From Cephalotus follicularis (lineage: Eukaryota; Streptophyta; Magnoliopsida; Oxalidales; Cephalotaceae): DNA of 64,000 nucleotides. The position numbers and the translations under genes are program-made. This document shows positions 47,945 to 58,990 of the stretch, piece by piece. Within the stretch, counting starts at the first letter, position 1; each line of letters begins with the position of its first letter. The notes under the pieces are model-generated. The model had not been told where the DNA came from. It was given only the letters and a program-made list of their open reading frames with translations, and did not search any database. The stretch covers positions 466,561 through 530,560 of the forward strand of contig BDDD01000171.1 of assembly GCA_001972305.1 (NCBI GenBank), given 5' to 3'.

Positions 47945-48270
47945 TACCGAATATGATCATGGAGGCTCAAAGTAATGAGGCTCATGACGGTCCATGGCCT
48001 CTTCCACCGATGCGGCCCTAAACTTGAGAAGTCTTCGCATTCGCTGCCTGTTCACTCTAAACGCTTCTCCAATACCTGTCTTAAAAAACTTAAACATACC
48101 ATGTGAAAGCATAGTTTTATCAGTATAAGCATCATTCCAGCTGGATCTCCACCAATAGAATTCATCAAGAGAACCATAACAATGAGAAACATTTTCAACA
48201 GTAGAAGAATCGTCTCAACGGGATTTCCACCAATAAAAACCCTTAAGAACACCAGAATGGTCGTGACTAA
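47945..48270 (-). pseudogene. Athila C conserved C-terminal peptide after the pol deletion
   Basis: Minus-strand reading gives DEFYWWRSSWNDAYTDKTM, KFFKTGIGEAFRVNRQRMRR and LLKFRAASVEEAMDRHEPHY followed by FEPP and a stop near 47950. It looks like a true coding end. An approximately 50-bp segment encoding FYWW is duplicated (about 48235 and 48155). In Athila-lineage elements the pol or extra ORF ends near here. I cannot assign a function. Confidence 0.45.
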
Positions 48271-49671
48271 TCAGCCAGTCAAACATTTTCTCCATACGAA
48301 TGCACACCCTCCATCATATTTTGTCTTTAGTAAGGATAAATTCATTTCTGAGAATTGTTGGAGGGTGAAATGACATGGATTGTGAGTGAAATGGAAAAGA
48401 TCGTCCCATTGACTATTCGAAGTAGAATCAATGATCCCATCGTCCAACCAACTCAGAATTTCTTTTTGCTTGACCTCTAATTCCTTGAATTCTTTCAAAC
48501 ATTTCATGAAGTTGCTATCAAAATATTCGTCAAAGTATGTTTGTTCAGGCGTGGCAATTTTGTGAGTGTAATGGGATAGATGATCCCATTCACTATCCAA
48601 AGTTGGCTGATTGAGTTTATATTCCAGCCACGTTAATGATTCCTCATTTTCCAGTCATGTTAACATTTCCTTTTGGGTAGCTTCCATTTTCTCGAATTCT
48701 CTCATACACTTAATGAAGTCGTGATCAAAGTCGACGTCAAAATACGTGTCGAAAGTGTCAGGAATCGAACGTATCACATAAACTTCATTGAGGTCAGCTT
48801 GATGCTTTCCCAAACGAGAAATGTTAAAGTCCATTGACGACTTCCCAAAACTCAACTTCATGAGACCATTTCGGTAATTTATCAAGGCATTACTCTTGGC
48901 CAATAATGGTCTACCAAGGATAACTGGGATTTGATCTTTTATATTCACAACAGGTTGGGTATCTAAAATGACAAAGTCGACAAGAAAGAAAAACTCACCA
49001 ACCTTTATCAAAACATCCTCAATTTTCCCTCTTGGTACTTTCACCGACCTATCAGCTAATTGCAATGTCATCGTGGTCGGGCGCAACTCTCCTAAACCAA
49101 GTTGCTCAAAAACTAAAGAAGGCAACATATTCACACTTGCTCCTAAATCGAGCAAGGCATGTTCAATTTTTGTATTCCCAATCACACAAGGGATTGTCGG
49201 GCAGCCGGGATCTTTGTACTTTGAAACCTTTGATTGCGAAATAATCGTAGTGATATTGGCTGCCAAGAAAGCCTTTTTCGATGTCTGAAGGATCCTCTTT
49301 TTCGTGAATAAGCCTTTTAGGACTTTTACGCAAGAGGACACCTGAGCAATGGCATCTAGCAATGGAAGGTTGATTTGGACTTGTTTAAACGTTTCTACGA
49401 TCTTTTCCATTGCTGGGGCTTTCTTGTTTTTCTCTAATCTCTTTGGAAAAGGAACTAGGGGATCATATGAACGCTCGGGTACTTCCATTGGTTGTTCCTT
49501 ATTCTTCTCCTCTTCTTCTTCCTTCTTTTCTTCTTGTGTGCTTAAATTTGTAGGTTGCGCAAAGGAGTCAACCAATTGTTCATTTAAATTTTCATGCGCC
49601 AAGGACTCATCCAACTGCTCACTCATATTGTTTGTTGGATCCGCTAGTTGGTACTCACTTCCACTCCTCAA
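48271..49671 (-). pseudogene. Athila C protease and repeated acidic C-terminal region
   Basis: One minus-strand frame with a single stop (48655). It has an acidic/Glu-rich linker (EEKKEEEEEKNKEQ), then the retropepsin active site ALLDLGASVNMLPS (about 49155-49115; Asp-Leu-Gly is the normal Athila form), and the flap and ILGRPLLAKSNALINY block. After it come two diverged copies of an acidic unit, YFDVDFDHDFIKCMREFE and YFDEYFDSNFMKCLKEFKEL (about 70 codons apart), then WDDLFHFTHN. RT should follow but does not. Confidence 0.85.
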
Positions 49672-49720
49672 GACACAAACTTCATCTGATAGGTCTGAGG
49701 AAAAAGAGGAGCATTGCTGA

Positions 49721-51169
49721 TTACATTGCGGTTTGAGCGTGCGTGGGATGGATCATGGTCATCCTAGGATTTGGTTCAGATTGGGAAGGCATTTTTCCTT
49801 TCTCTCTCGTATGCAACGCAGATGCTAGATGAGAGATTTGCTTCTCCATGTTGTGCTGGCTAGTCATCACAGTGCTCATGAGAAGCTCTATGTTCTTTTC
49901 TAACGAGGAAATCCTACACGTGTCTTCCCTTTGGTTCAACAATCCAGGTGATTGTTGATTTTGAAATTGATTTTGTGGGAAGGTTGGTTGGACATTATTT
50001 GAATTCAAGGGAAACCTTTGAAAGGTCTGCTGTAGGGCAAACTGGCCAGAGAAGCTCGAAGGATGCCCCAAAAAGTTTGGCGATTGACCAAAAAAATTTG
50101 ATGTTTGACCAGAAAAATTTGGTGGTCCTCTTTGGTTATGCCCTTGACTCCATGAGAAGTTTGGGTGATTTTGCCAACCCGGATTGTAAGTGTTACTATA
50201 CGGGTTGTATTGATTCATTGCAGAAATGTTCTCTGGAGAATACTGATTTTCAATGTAACTTTGGCATTCATCGATCACATGACTAGGAGACTAACACCAA
50301 GAGCACATAGGAATGCTCTAATTTACGTGATTAGCGTGCTCGGGCCCCCTAGTTAACAACTCTAATCTCTTGAGGTGGCTGTCTAACTGTGCCTCAAGTG
50401 CAACTGCTCTTTCTATAATGTACCCTTTATTTGGCAAAGCTCTCCCAAAAATTTGAGTAGACTCCCACTCCCTAGCTCGGTCACCCAAATCTAAAAGGAA
50501 ATTCCATGCTTCGTTTTCACCGGTGTATGAGGTGAACCCATTAGGACACATTGATTCGGCCAATTGCTTGGTCTAGTATTTGATCCCTTCGTAAATTATT
50601 TGGCATAAATGCCACGTGTTTAGACCATGATGAGGACACTCTAAGAGAAGGTCTTTGAAATGCTCCATACATCGAGAGAATGATTCATTGGGTCGCTGGC
50701 AAAACTGGAGAATGTCATTCCTAAGTTTATTGGTTTTATGAAGTGGAAAGAACTTCTTAAGGAACGAAATAGTGAAATGGTCTCATGTAGAGATGGAACC
50801 ATTTGGGAGACTGTAGAGCCACTTTTTAGCTCCATCTTTTAGAGAAAAATTGATAAAACGCAATTTGATTGCGCCATCCAAGAGTTGTTGAAGTTTCATG
50901 AGGGCACACACGTCCTCGAACTAGTGACGGGAGAGATATGCATCCTCATTGGGTAAACCGTGAAAGTGCGGAAGCATGCTAATAAACTGAGATTTTAACT
51001 CGAAATTGTTCCTTTGAGGAGCAAGCAACAGGATACAAGATGGTTGCGTCGTTCTCACAGGATAGAATCTATCGCGCAGAGTTTGGATGGGTCGTTCGTC
51101 CGCCATTGTTGCTTGTTGATGATTAATTCTTTCAAGATGTTGATTTGGACCACGAACCCAATCAGTCAT
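49721..51169 (-). pseudogene. Athila C gag
   Basis: Minus strand, start MTDWVRGPNQ at 51169 (alternative Met MADERPIQTLRDRFYP at 51106, the typical Athila Gag opening). The core reads FELKSQFISMLPHFHGLPNEDAY, WLYSLPNGSI, FLKKFFPLHKTNKLRNDI and CPNGFTSYTGENEAWNFLLD in a single frame with about five stops. Most sit where Trp or Gln is expected, as in transition decay. A CxxC...H...C knuckle-like site (CSWC, SPSHVIDEC) near 50290 is followed by a Pro/Asn/Gln-rich repeat tail (PNFSGQ, PNFLGH, PSSFSGQ) and a coiled-coil-like end. Confidence 0.87.
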
Positions 51170-51435
51170 ACATTAACGCAAAACAAAAACAAAACACACA
51201 CGCAATGCAACAAAGGTACTAACTTAGAAGACTAACGGGACGCACTAACGGGAAAATTAAAAACTAATGCAAAACACACACTAAAACAGAAAAAACTAAA
51301 TTTAAACAGAGAACACAAATTAAAGCATAAAACAAAAAATTAAAGCAAAGAGTGCAGATTTTTTTTGAATTAAAATTAATTAAACTAAATACTATGAATC
51401 AGTTCAATAAATTAAAACAAATTTAAAACTTATTT

Positions 51436-51452
51436 CCCCGGCAACGGCGCCA
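51436..51452 (-). other. Primer-binding site of Athila C (Asp-tRNA type)
   Basis: Minus strand TGGCGCCGTTGCCGGGG, the classical Athila primer-binding site complementary to tRNA-Asp, 6 nt from the LTR edge at 51459. Confidence 0.93.
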
Positions 51453-51632
51453 AAAACTTGTTCACGAATTTTTGAATATTTTAAATTTATACCGCAAGTG
51501 CACAGTTGTTCAGTAATGGGTCAAACACTAAGAAATCAAGTTAAATTAATTTTAATCTATTTAACCTAAGCATAGCATGCAAAATTGAGGTCCAATTATG
51601 AAAACTACTCCTAAACATGCAAAACTAAACTA

Positions 51633-51720
51633 ATTTAGGCGTCGATGTGAATAAAATTAAAGCAGAAAAACGTCGACGCTTACAGGGTAGGCGTCGACGG
51701 ATAAAGGCACTGATGCGATG
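51633..51720. repeat. GCGTCGACGC array (R/U5 side) in right LTR of Athila C
   Basis: Four units (GGCGTCGATGTG, AACGTCGACGCTTA, GGCGTCGACGGA, GGCACTGATGC). Confidence 0.85.
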
Positions 51721-52462
51721 ATAAACAAAAATTAAAGGAGGCAAATAATTAAATATCAAAGCAATAAATAAAACAGAATGAAATATGCAAATTAAAGTCG
51801 GTTTTAGGGTATAGAAACTCACCATAGATTATATTGAACAACTCACTTACTTGATTGATCAAACCTTAGTAACCAACGGCAGCTAGGTCGATACGGAGTG
51901 CGACTATGATGACAAATAGTAATAGTAGTCATGCTAGGTCTATACGGAGTATGGCAGCAGCAGCAAATCGTATGAGTAGACATGCTAGGTCTATACGGTG
52001 TGTGTTTGGCGTGACAAACAGTATGAGTAGACTCCATTGATTCCATTAAAAACCATTTATTCAGCAACTTTCGTATTCACCGACAAGATATTTATGGATT
52101 TTAATCAGACAGAAAAAGTGTGTGTGAAGGCAGAAAATTGAAGAACAAATCGGAACTTCAAGGATTTTTATTGATGGAATTGAAGGAATACAATCTAATT
52201 GCTTGTTCTTACCCTAAAAACCCTAAGAATTTAGCTACTAAACATTGAAAATAAAACTACAAATATTGAAGAAAATGACTAATGGTGACAAAGCTTGTCA
52301 CTAGCTTGTACACTTGTTTTTATGACCTAGCTCTTCTATTTATAATGTAACAATCATGCATAAAAGAAACGGAAAAAGATCTAACCTAATTAATCTAGAA
52401 AAGGAAAATTATAACTTGCTAAAACTTTCCATATCTGCTGTTTTTGTCACCTAATGAGTCGT

Positions 52463-52862
52463 AAGCATCGACGCTATGCTCATAGGCGTCGACGCTTATG
52501 ACTTGAAAGTGTTTGATGCTCTACACGTTGATGTTTGGCGTCGACATGAATATCCAAATTGCCGTGTTAAGCATCGACGGTTTAAATGTGAAGGCAGGAG
52601 GCGTTGACGTTTTTCTTGTTGCATGTTAACGTTTAAGCTACTGTCCAATTTGTGGACTTTCGGCGTTGACGTCTTGATCATGGCGTTGACGCCTAAACAT
52701 TAAATTCCCAGCACTTTGACGCCATAAGGATTGGTGTTGACGAAAATCATAAAACTGCAAACTTGTTCCAGGTGAAGTGTAAAGCGTCGATGCTTTCTTT
52801 GAAACTGTCAGCGCTTAAGAGTTAGGCGTTGACGCTTAAATTTTAGGCGTCGATGCTTTGCT
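52463..52862. repeat. GCGTCGACGC array (U3) in right LTR of Athila C
   Basis: About 15 units, colinear with 46357-46790. A stretch containing two units of the left copy (around 46462-46500) is missing here, so array length varies between the two LTRs of one element. Confidence 0.88.
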
Positions 52863-53029
52863 CTGTTTTCTATAGATTTTTCACCAATTTGGCTCATTCT
52901 TCATGCACTTTGGTCTTTTTACTCTTGTACCTGAAAATTAATCATACACAACCAAAGTAGTCTATTTCAAGAATAAAAATATCACGAATAATTCATTAAA
53001 AACAACACATTTCTATGCTAAACAGTAAT

Positions 53030-54374
53030 ATCTAGGGTTGACACTATCCTTACCCTAGACCTTAATTGTGGCCAAGTATGACGAGGGATTCTAGTACAAG
53101 CAAACCGATGACTTAAAAAGTCTCGCGTTACGGTGGTGTGTTATAAATTATGAGAAAATTAACTAGAGTAATTTTTCATCTGGATAATATTGGATATTAG
53201 TCCGGAAGCATTTTAAATAGGTCTAGGACTATTTAGAATGGCTTAACCGAACCCTAGGGGTATTTCAGTAATTTACGAACACCATCGATTTTAACCGAGA
53301 TTTTAAAGGGTTCCTGTCCGATAATGATATCTTCTTAAATATGTTTGACATATTTATTCTAGGTGACAATTGTAAAATCAAATATTGGTTAGGTGGATTT
53401 TATGAATTGTGTCATTGTTATATTGTGACACATTTGCTTGATCTTATTTAATTAATATTCGAAGGGACATGTGGCATTACTAAAAAGAGTAGGACTCATT
53501 TAAGTTACGGTTGGTTGTTTTCTTGGAGAAATGAATATGTGTCATACAAAGAATGAGCTGGACTCATTTTTGACACGTGTATAGCCTACCATCTCCAAGT
53601 GTCGACGCCTTTGGAGAAAGCGTCGACACTTAGTGCGTTAACGTGGGTACGCGACGTGCGCACGATCTCTCTTCCACTCCCAGCGATTTTCACTTCTCAG
53701 AGAGTTGAAGGGAGCACGTCGGGATCATGGGAACATGTTTCCTTAGAGGAAGCGGCATGATCCGGTAGTGCATAAGTGGGTGCAATAGGTTGTGTGATTT
53801 TGGCGGAGCCTATGCGTGTGACAAAATAGACAGACCTGCTGACAGGAAAACTGAGTAAGAAAATTGCTGAAAAAGTTCTCTGAACACTTGAGCAATCCCT
53901 TCTCTGATTAGTTCACCAAGTTTGGAGCTAACCTAGGGTGGATTGTGATTGACTATCTTTGTCAAGTTCTATGCATCCTATGTGAGCATAGTGAGAGAGA
54001 GAGAATACAGAGGCTGTTTTTCTTTTATGGTCGGTTGCTGGCGTTTGAACCTGTTGCTTGGAGCAGTAGAATTTTGACTAGGAGGAGGAATTAAAAGCTT
54101 GAACATTTAGAGGGAATTTACTCAAGCTTGAACTGGCAAAGACGAAGGAGCCATCACCGATTGATATGATTCTTGTTCCTCTCTGTGTCGCTATGTTAGC
54201 TCATCACACAAGCATGCATGTGTGTTGATCATTCAATTGTGTTATTGATGTGGTGTTCCTTGTGACCTGCATTCCCTGAATTGAACTTGTTTCTTGGTGT
54301 TAGAGGTTTTAGCTTCCGCTGCTTATTGATCATAAAAAATTTTGCCGCACCTTTAACACCCTAGTCCGATTTCA
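53030..54374 (+). mobile_element. Copia LTR fragment, right part
   Basis: Continues the LTR interrupted by Athila C, equivalent to about 9914-11247 of LTR F (ATCTAGGGTTGACAC at 53030; GGCAAAGACGAAGGAGCC near 54136). It probably ends near CCGATTTCA (54374). It carries two or three GTCGAC units at 53597-53645 (AAGTGTCGACGCCTTTGG, AAGCGTCGACACTT). The right flank is a Tat-type gag; the left end of this LTR is lost, so no duplication can be tested. Confidence 0.75.
53597..53645. repeat. Short GTCGAC array in the split copia LTR
   Basis: Two clear units plus a decayed third (GTGCGTTAACG), at the same LTR position as 10371-10501 and 39020-39125 but with fewer units. Confidence 0.8.
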
Positions 54375-55020
54375 CCATATGGGAATGGATTACCGTTTCC
54401 AACACCAACAACCTCTGACAACGGGTAGCTTTAGGAAGGAGGTTTTATTCTCGGATTTTAGGAGGATGTCATCATCAACAGATCCATTCATAGATGAGAT
54501 CACTAGTTCACCTCTACCATGGGGATACAAACCTCTAAGGCTGGAGAAATATGATGGAAGTACAGATGCGATGGACCACACGATGGTCTACAAGAAGAAC
54601 ATGCTCTTGCATCGACTTTAAGACAATGTTCTTTATTGTGCATTCCTTGCCTATTGTATAAGAGTTGCACATCCTTGTTATACTAAGTTGGCACCGAGGA
54701 CCATCTCAAGCTTCGGCTAGTTCTATGAACTCCCCTATGCTAAATTCATCAATAGTAGGAAGCAAAACATAACTTCCACTTATCTAATAAGTATAGTACA
54801 GAGGCAGGACGAGAGCCTGGAGGAGTATTTGAATCACTTCAACAGGGAGTCCTTGTACATCAGAGACCTCGACACATCCTTCGCCATATTAGCTATTAGG
54901 AACGGGTTGAAACAATCAAAATTCACATACTCACTCATGAAGACGCAGCCGACCAGTATGGAGGACTGTATAGAAAAGCAGAAAACTACATTAGTATGGA
55001 GAGGCTATGGTTTCTAGGGA
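54375..55020 (+). pseudogene. Tat/Ogre-type gypsy gag remnant
   Basis: Reads DPFIDEITSSPLPWGYKPLR, LEKYDGSTDAMDHTMVYKKN (54478-54610), the usual Tat-lineage gag opening (PFxxEI..PLP..F..P.LxxYDGxxDPxDH). After stops at 54619 and beyond, RQDESLEEYLNHFNRESLYI and FAILAIRNGLKQSKFTYSLM (54790-54945) follow. Frames are broken and the downstream part ends near 55020-55110. No pol is attached. Copia LTR insertion at 54374 disrupted the upstream part. Confidence 0.75.
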
Positions 55021-56147
55021 TATCATCCGCGGGTCTGGCAAGAGGTTAGAAAGATGATGAGGGATGATCAGGGCTGACTAGGGAAAAGCTCACAAGAGAA
55101 ATTCCAAATACAATCTTAAGTGGTGATCTACGCCACAAACTCAACAGAAAGGATAACCAATAAGAGAGGAAAGTCAGTCCTCCAGATAAGTTCACACCTC
55201 TCCATGAAAGGCACTAGATTATTCTCTTGAATATTGATAATTGTTGAATGAGAATTCAATAATAAAGGAATCCTGAAATTGATTTGATGATAAAAAACTT
55301 GTCTTAAAAGTCTAACAAGTTTATCGAGTGTTTCAAAACTCCAAAAGAGCAAGTATTAGTAAGTTGATGCATCGGATGATCAATCTATGATTAACAGTTG
55401 AAAATATGCTGACAAGCTAAACCAGACAATCTGTGCTAAAACAAACATGAGCTGTGCTAAAACAAATGCGGAGAGCGTTAGCGAATTAGATGACCATCTC
55501 AATCAGTAGCAAATCAGACGACTCGCTCAACCAGATGAAGTAGATATTAGTCTTGTTCTCACAATGATCAAAATCAAATATAGACCAAAGATGATATGAG
55601 CTCACTAAAAATTATATCGATACACAGTAAAGAAGAAGAGCAAGTCTGTCAATAGAGAGCTCAAGATAAGAATCTGAATCAAACGTCCAAAATTGCTACA
55701 ATAAGAATTCTGCCAAACTGGATGAAGATCTAAAGCTTGAGGATATGCACCAATAATCAAAGGATGAAGGACAATCGAGAAGATTATGTCATCCTAAACA
55801 AAGGCTCAAAATAACAAGAAGAATAATATTCGCTGAAGCTGAAGTTAAGGATCAAGAATGAATCAGATTCACAAAAAGGTAAAGCTTAAGCATCTAGAAA
55901 CAAATGGGTTAACCAAATGTCAGCAGAAGAAGAATATTGATGTACTCTCTCAAGAAAACCACGTATGCTGATTTCACGCTAACATTAGCACCGATCATAT
56001 TAAAAAGACATATGCATTACAATGTTTTATTTAATGGAGAAAACTTGGCTAGAGACTTCCAATACTTTTCGATTTGTATTTTTTAAGAGCTAAGATCCAT
56101 TGATATATGGTGTCAAATTTTTTAGTTTGTCACTGTTGATATTATAT
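55021..56147. other. Unassigned AT-rich, A-rich interspersed sequence
   Basis: No ORF, LTR end or repeat that I can identify. A paired phrase GCTGTGCTAAAACAAA occurs near 55430 and 55450. Probably old retroelement spacer (Tat elements have long non-coding segments), but this is inference only. Confidence 0.3.
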
Positions 56148-56264
56148 GTTACAATCCTTATTTTGATAATAACAAAACACCTGACATGTGTCTTTGATGT
56201 GAAGGAAAAGTTTAACTAAGTTTACTTGCTGTGTAAGAAAGCTTAGAAATACATATCAGTACTT

Positions 56265-56712
56265 TTGGTGTCAACGATTATGTTTTAGGTGTCAACGTGC
56301 TGGGTTTAAGTACCGTATCTGGGTTTACAAGATGATTCTCGTCAACACCATCTTTATCCTCGTCAACGTGCTGGGAAAATTATGATTTTCGTCAACACCT
56401 TGAGGAAGAAGTCAACGTCAATGACTTGGACATCAACGCAGAAATCAAGTGGATTCAACACCTTGTCTGAAGACGTCAACGCCATATCAAGACATCAACG
56501 CAAATGGTACATATTTCGGACAGTAGGTTTGGACGTTAACGCGAAGGCATTATGGCGTCAACATCTTGATCTTATTTGTCAACGCCATTGATACGCGTCA
56601 ATGAGAACAGAACTGAAGATGTACAAGAGCTTGGAGTGTTAACGCAGGAAGCTACAGAAGTCAACGCATAAGAGGATAGGTGTCAACGCCATTCGTACAC
56701 ATCAACGCCAAT
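56265..56712. repeat. GTCAACGC array in LTR L
   Basis: About 18 units, almost all in the form GTCAACGC or decayed GTCAACAC/ATCAACGC, hence nearly all decayed on one strand, over 450 bp immediately upstream of the TATA box. A sub-stretch at 56333-56378 is alignable with the Athila C LTR. Confidence 0.85.
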
Positions 56713-56836
56713 GATAGGTCAGACATGAAATCTGCAAATTTTGAAGGTGCTAAAATGGTGTGATCCTTTCCATTCTTGATTCAAACGGCTCTCTGATGTT
56801 CCCTGAACTCTAGCAACGGCTACATGCTTCTGAAGA

Positions 56837-56846
56837 CTATAAATAG
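56837..56846 (+). promoter_or_regulatory. TATA box of LTR L
   Basis: CTATAAATAG, identical in wording to the Athila C LTR TATA (46237-46228, minus), about 130 bp after the last array unit. Confidence 0.6.
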
Positions 56847-57150
56847 AGGCTGAATCAAGCTAAAAAATCAATCCAATCCAAGCAAAGTATCAAAGCAAGT
56901 CTACAAGTGTTTTATCATTCTTAAGAGCTTTTTTCCTTGTTATATTGTTTTCTGAGTTTTATTTTCATATACAACCTTTTAGAGGTAACAGAAAACACAA
57001 ACACAACTTCTTACTTGTTTAAGCCAATGTCGTTAGTACCTTAACTTCTAAAGTTAGGATTTAGTTTTGAAAGTCCAAGTTGGGATTGAACTCGCAAAAG
57101 TCCAAGTTTGGATTGAACTTGTAAAAATCCAGAGTTACTGTTTGTGATAT

Positions 57151-57534
57151 ATTAAGTATTAATTTTAAAAATATAATTAATACACTTTATTAATTGTATA
57201 AGATGATATTGACTTTTTCAAAAAACTACTTAAAATTAGGATAAAATACAAAAACTCCCATGAGATTTAGACACGTTAACACTCCCCCCTGTTTTTCAAG
57301 TATTACAAAAAAAACCCTGAAGTATAACATCATCAATTTTTCTGTTAGAAAAATTTAAATGCCTAAAATACCCTTCTCTTTCTACAAGTTGTTGTCTTCT
57401 CCACCTCTTCACTTCCCAACCCCACTCTCACTCTTAATAGCCCCCAACTCCCTACGCGTCACCAAAAAGCCATAATCGCAAGCCACCACCCAAAAACCAA
57501 AGTTCTCCAAAAAGCCAGCAGCTCCATCACGTAG
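57151..57534. other. Unassigned flank left of LTR A copy 2
   Basis: AT-rich, then a phrase ATACAAAAACTCCCATGAG...AACACTCCCCCCTG...AAAAAACCCTGAAG (57245-57320). Similar wording occurs at ends of some plant Mutator-like or other dispersed DNA elements. No inverted partner is visible in the window, so I cannot call an element. Confidence 0.25.
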
Positions 57535-58007
57535 TGTCACACCCCGTTCTCATAATTCGACTTGAAGGTCGAGACAATCAACATATATTCAGCTTATATC
57601 AAATTACGAAAAATTTAAAATTTTCCAATTCATACATAATCATTGCGGAAGCATAACATAAGCCGAATTAAATATGTAACATGTATCTCATACTACATAT
57701 TACCAATATTTAACATCAATACAATAACTTCATCGTTAATTGCCCATAAAATGGAGTATGAACTAAATCAGTCAATACATTAAACCCATTATTACAATAA
57801 TCCATTTAACATTCCTCAAAAATAAAACACCTTAAACTTCTCTTCGTTTTCCCAAAGATCGACGATGTTGATCCACTACATCAATATGAAATTGGTAGGG
57901 TTAACCGAATCCACTGGCTAAGTAGGAAAAATATAAATACACTTTGGGGTCAACGATAATAAATGTCATGTACTGAATGCATTCGTGATGCAATACATAA
58001 TATATCA

Positions 58008-58018
<11 letters not shown>

Positions 58019-58055
<37 letters not shown>
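58019..58055. repeat. (TG)n microsatellite in LTR A copy 2
   Basis: Uninterrupted TG run after a short TA run, in the slot where copy 1 has a 129-bp AT/ATAC tract. Confidence 0.95.
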
Positions 58056-58056
<1 letters not shown>

Positions 58057-58619
58057 AATAGGTAAGCAACCATACCATGTGGCTACAACCATACAATCCA
58101 TAAATCATGTCCAAAGGACCAATATCACATATCGACGCTAACCGTCCAAGGCTAGGAAAGCACGCAGGCTAACCGGCACGCGATCTGGGAAAGCTCGACC
58201 AAACAATATGATGCTAACCATCCGAGGCTAGGAAAGCAAGCAGGCTGACCGGCACGTAGGCTGGGAAAGCTCAACCAATCCAATCAATCAATTATGTTCC
58301 AAGTAATTTATACATTCATAAATGCTTGGAATCATATACACATTTGGATATATATAATAATAATCCTTTCAAAGTTCATCATCAAGTAATTTATATGTCA
58401 TAAAATTCTTGTCAAAACATATTTATCCAAAATATGTAACCATCTTTTGAAACCGCGTTTCAAATCTGTTGAAATATAATGTTTCATGTCAAATAATGAT
58501 TTATAGTAAAATCATGTAAGCACTTTTATAAAATGATAAAACATTTTAGAAACCATTGCCAATCCAATCGATAGCAATATACAATGCAAACATATGCTCA
58601 AAATGCAAACAGGCTCTAT

Positions 58620-58990
58620 TCGCGTCAACGTACACCGTATAGGCGTCAAAGTTCAATCCAGTCACTTAAGCGTCGCCGTTTATCTCTAGGCGTCGACGGT
58701 TATGTCCTCTAAGCGTCAGCACTTTAACACTTAGCGTCAACACTTTGGTACAGAAGCTCTAGGCGTCATTACCATGTCTCTTTGCGTCGACGCTCAAGGC
58801 ATGGACCCTTAAGTGTCAGTGCTTATTTCCTTAGCGTCAACGCTTTGAGGTAGGAACCTCAGGCGTCAACGCTTCACGCATCCATTTTCACGCATAACAA
58901 ACCAAGACATCGATGCTTTCCTCTAAGCATCAACGTTTATCACGAAAACAGTGTTCCTTCTCTGCATAACAGTCCATAGCGTCGACGGTT
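58620..58990. repeat. GCGTCGACGC array (inner) in LTR A copy 2
   Basis: About 15 units (for example CGCGTCAACGT, TAGCGTCGACGGTT, TTGCGTCGACGCTC, AAGCATCAACG), corresponding to 4727-5092 in copy 1. Confidence 0.88.

Larger units (their letters stand above)
42509..53024 (-). mobile_element. Athila-type element C, complete but non-autonomous
   Basis: Whole minus-strand element with perfect GTAAT duplications (42504-42508, 53025-53029). It contains two LTRs, an Asp-tRNA type primer-binding site, gag, protease and a polypurine tract, but no RT, RNase H or integrase. Length 10516 bp including nested solo LTR D; about 7.7 kb of its own. The host copia LTR sequence closes up exactly across it (...TGAGGTAAT/ATCTAGGGTTGAC). 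Confidence 0.93.
51459..53024 (-). mobile_element. 5' LTR of Athila C
   Basis: 1566 bp; opens TGTTTAGCATAGAAATG on minus at 53024. TATA-like TTATAAATAG (minus) at 52345-52336. Arrays at 51633-51720 and 52463-52862 match those of the left LTR. Followed on its right by the GTAAT duplication and host copia LTR. Confidence 0.93.
56148..57150 (+). mobile_element. SIRE-like LTR L (start clear, end uncertain)
   Basis: Begins TGTTACAATCC followed by TTTTGATAATAACAAAAC, a wording common at the start of SIRE/Maximus-type copia LTRs. It has a dense GTCAAC array, then a TATA box CTATAAATAG at 56837-56846 and a plausible transcript start region, then a repeated phrase GTCCAAGTTGGGATTGAACT / GTCCAAGTTTGGATTGAACT near 57080-57120. 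No primer-binding site, gag or partner LTR, so the end is a guess. Lineage assignment is tentative. Confidence 0.5.

Noticed and set aside
49349-49720. Plus-strand Ser/Phe-rich ORF of 123 codons
   Set aside because: Antisense shadow of the Glu/Lys-rich linker upstream of the Athila protease.
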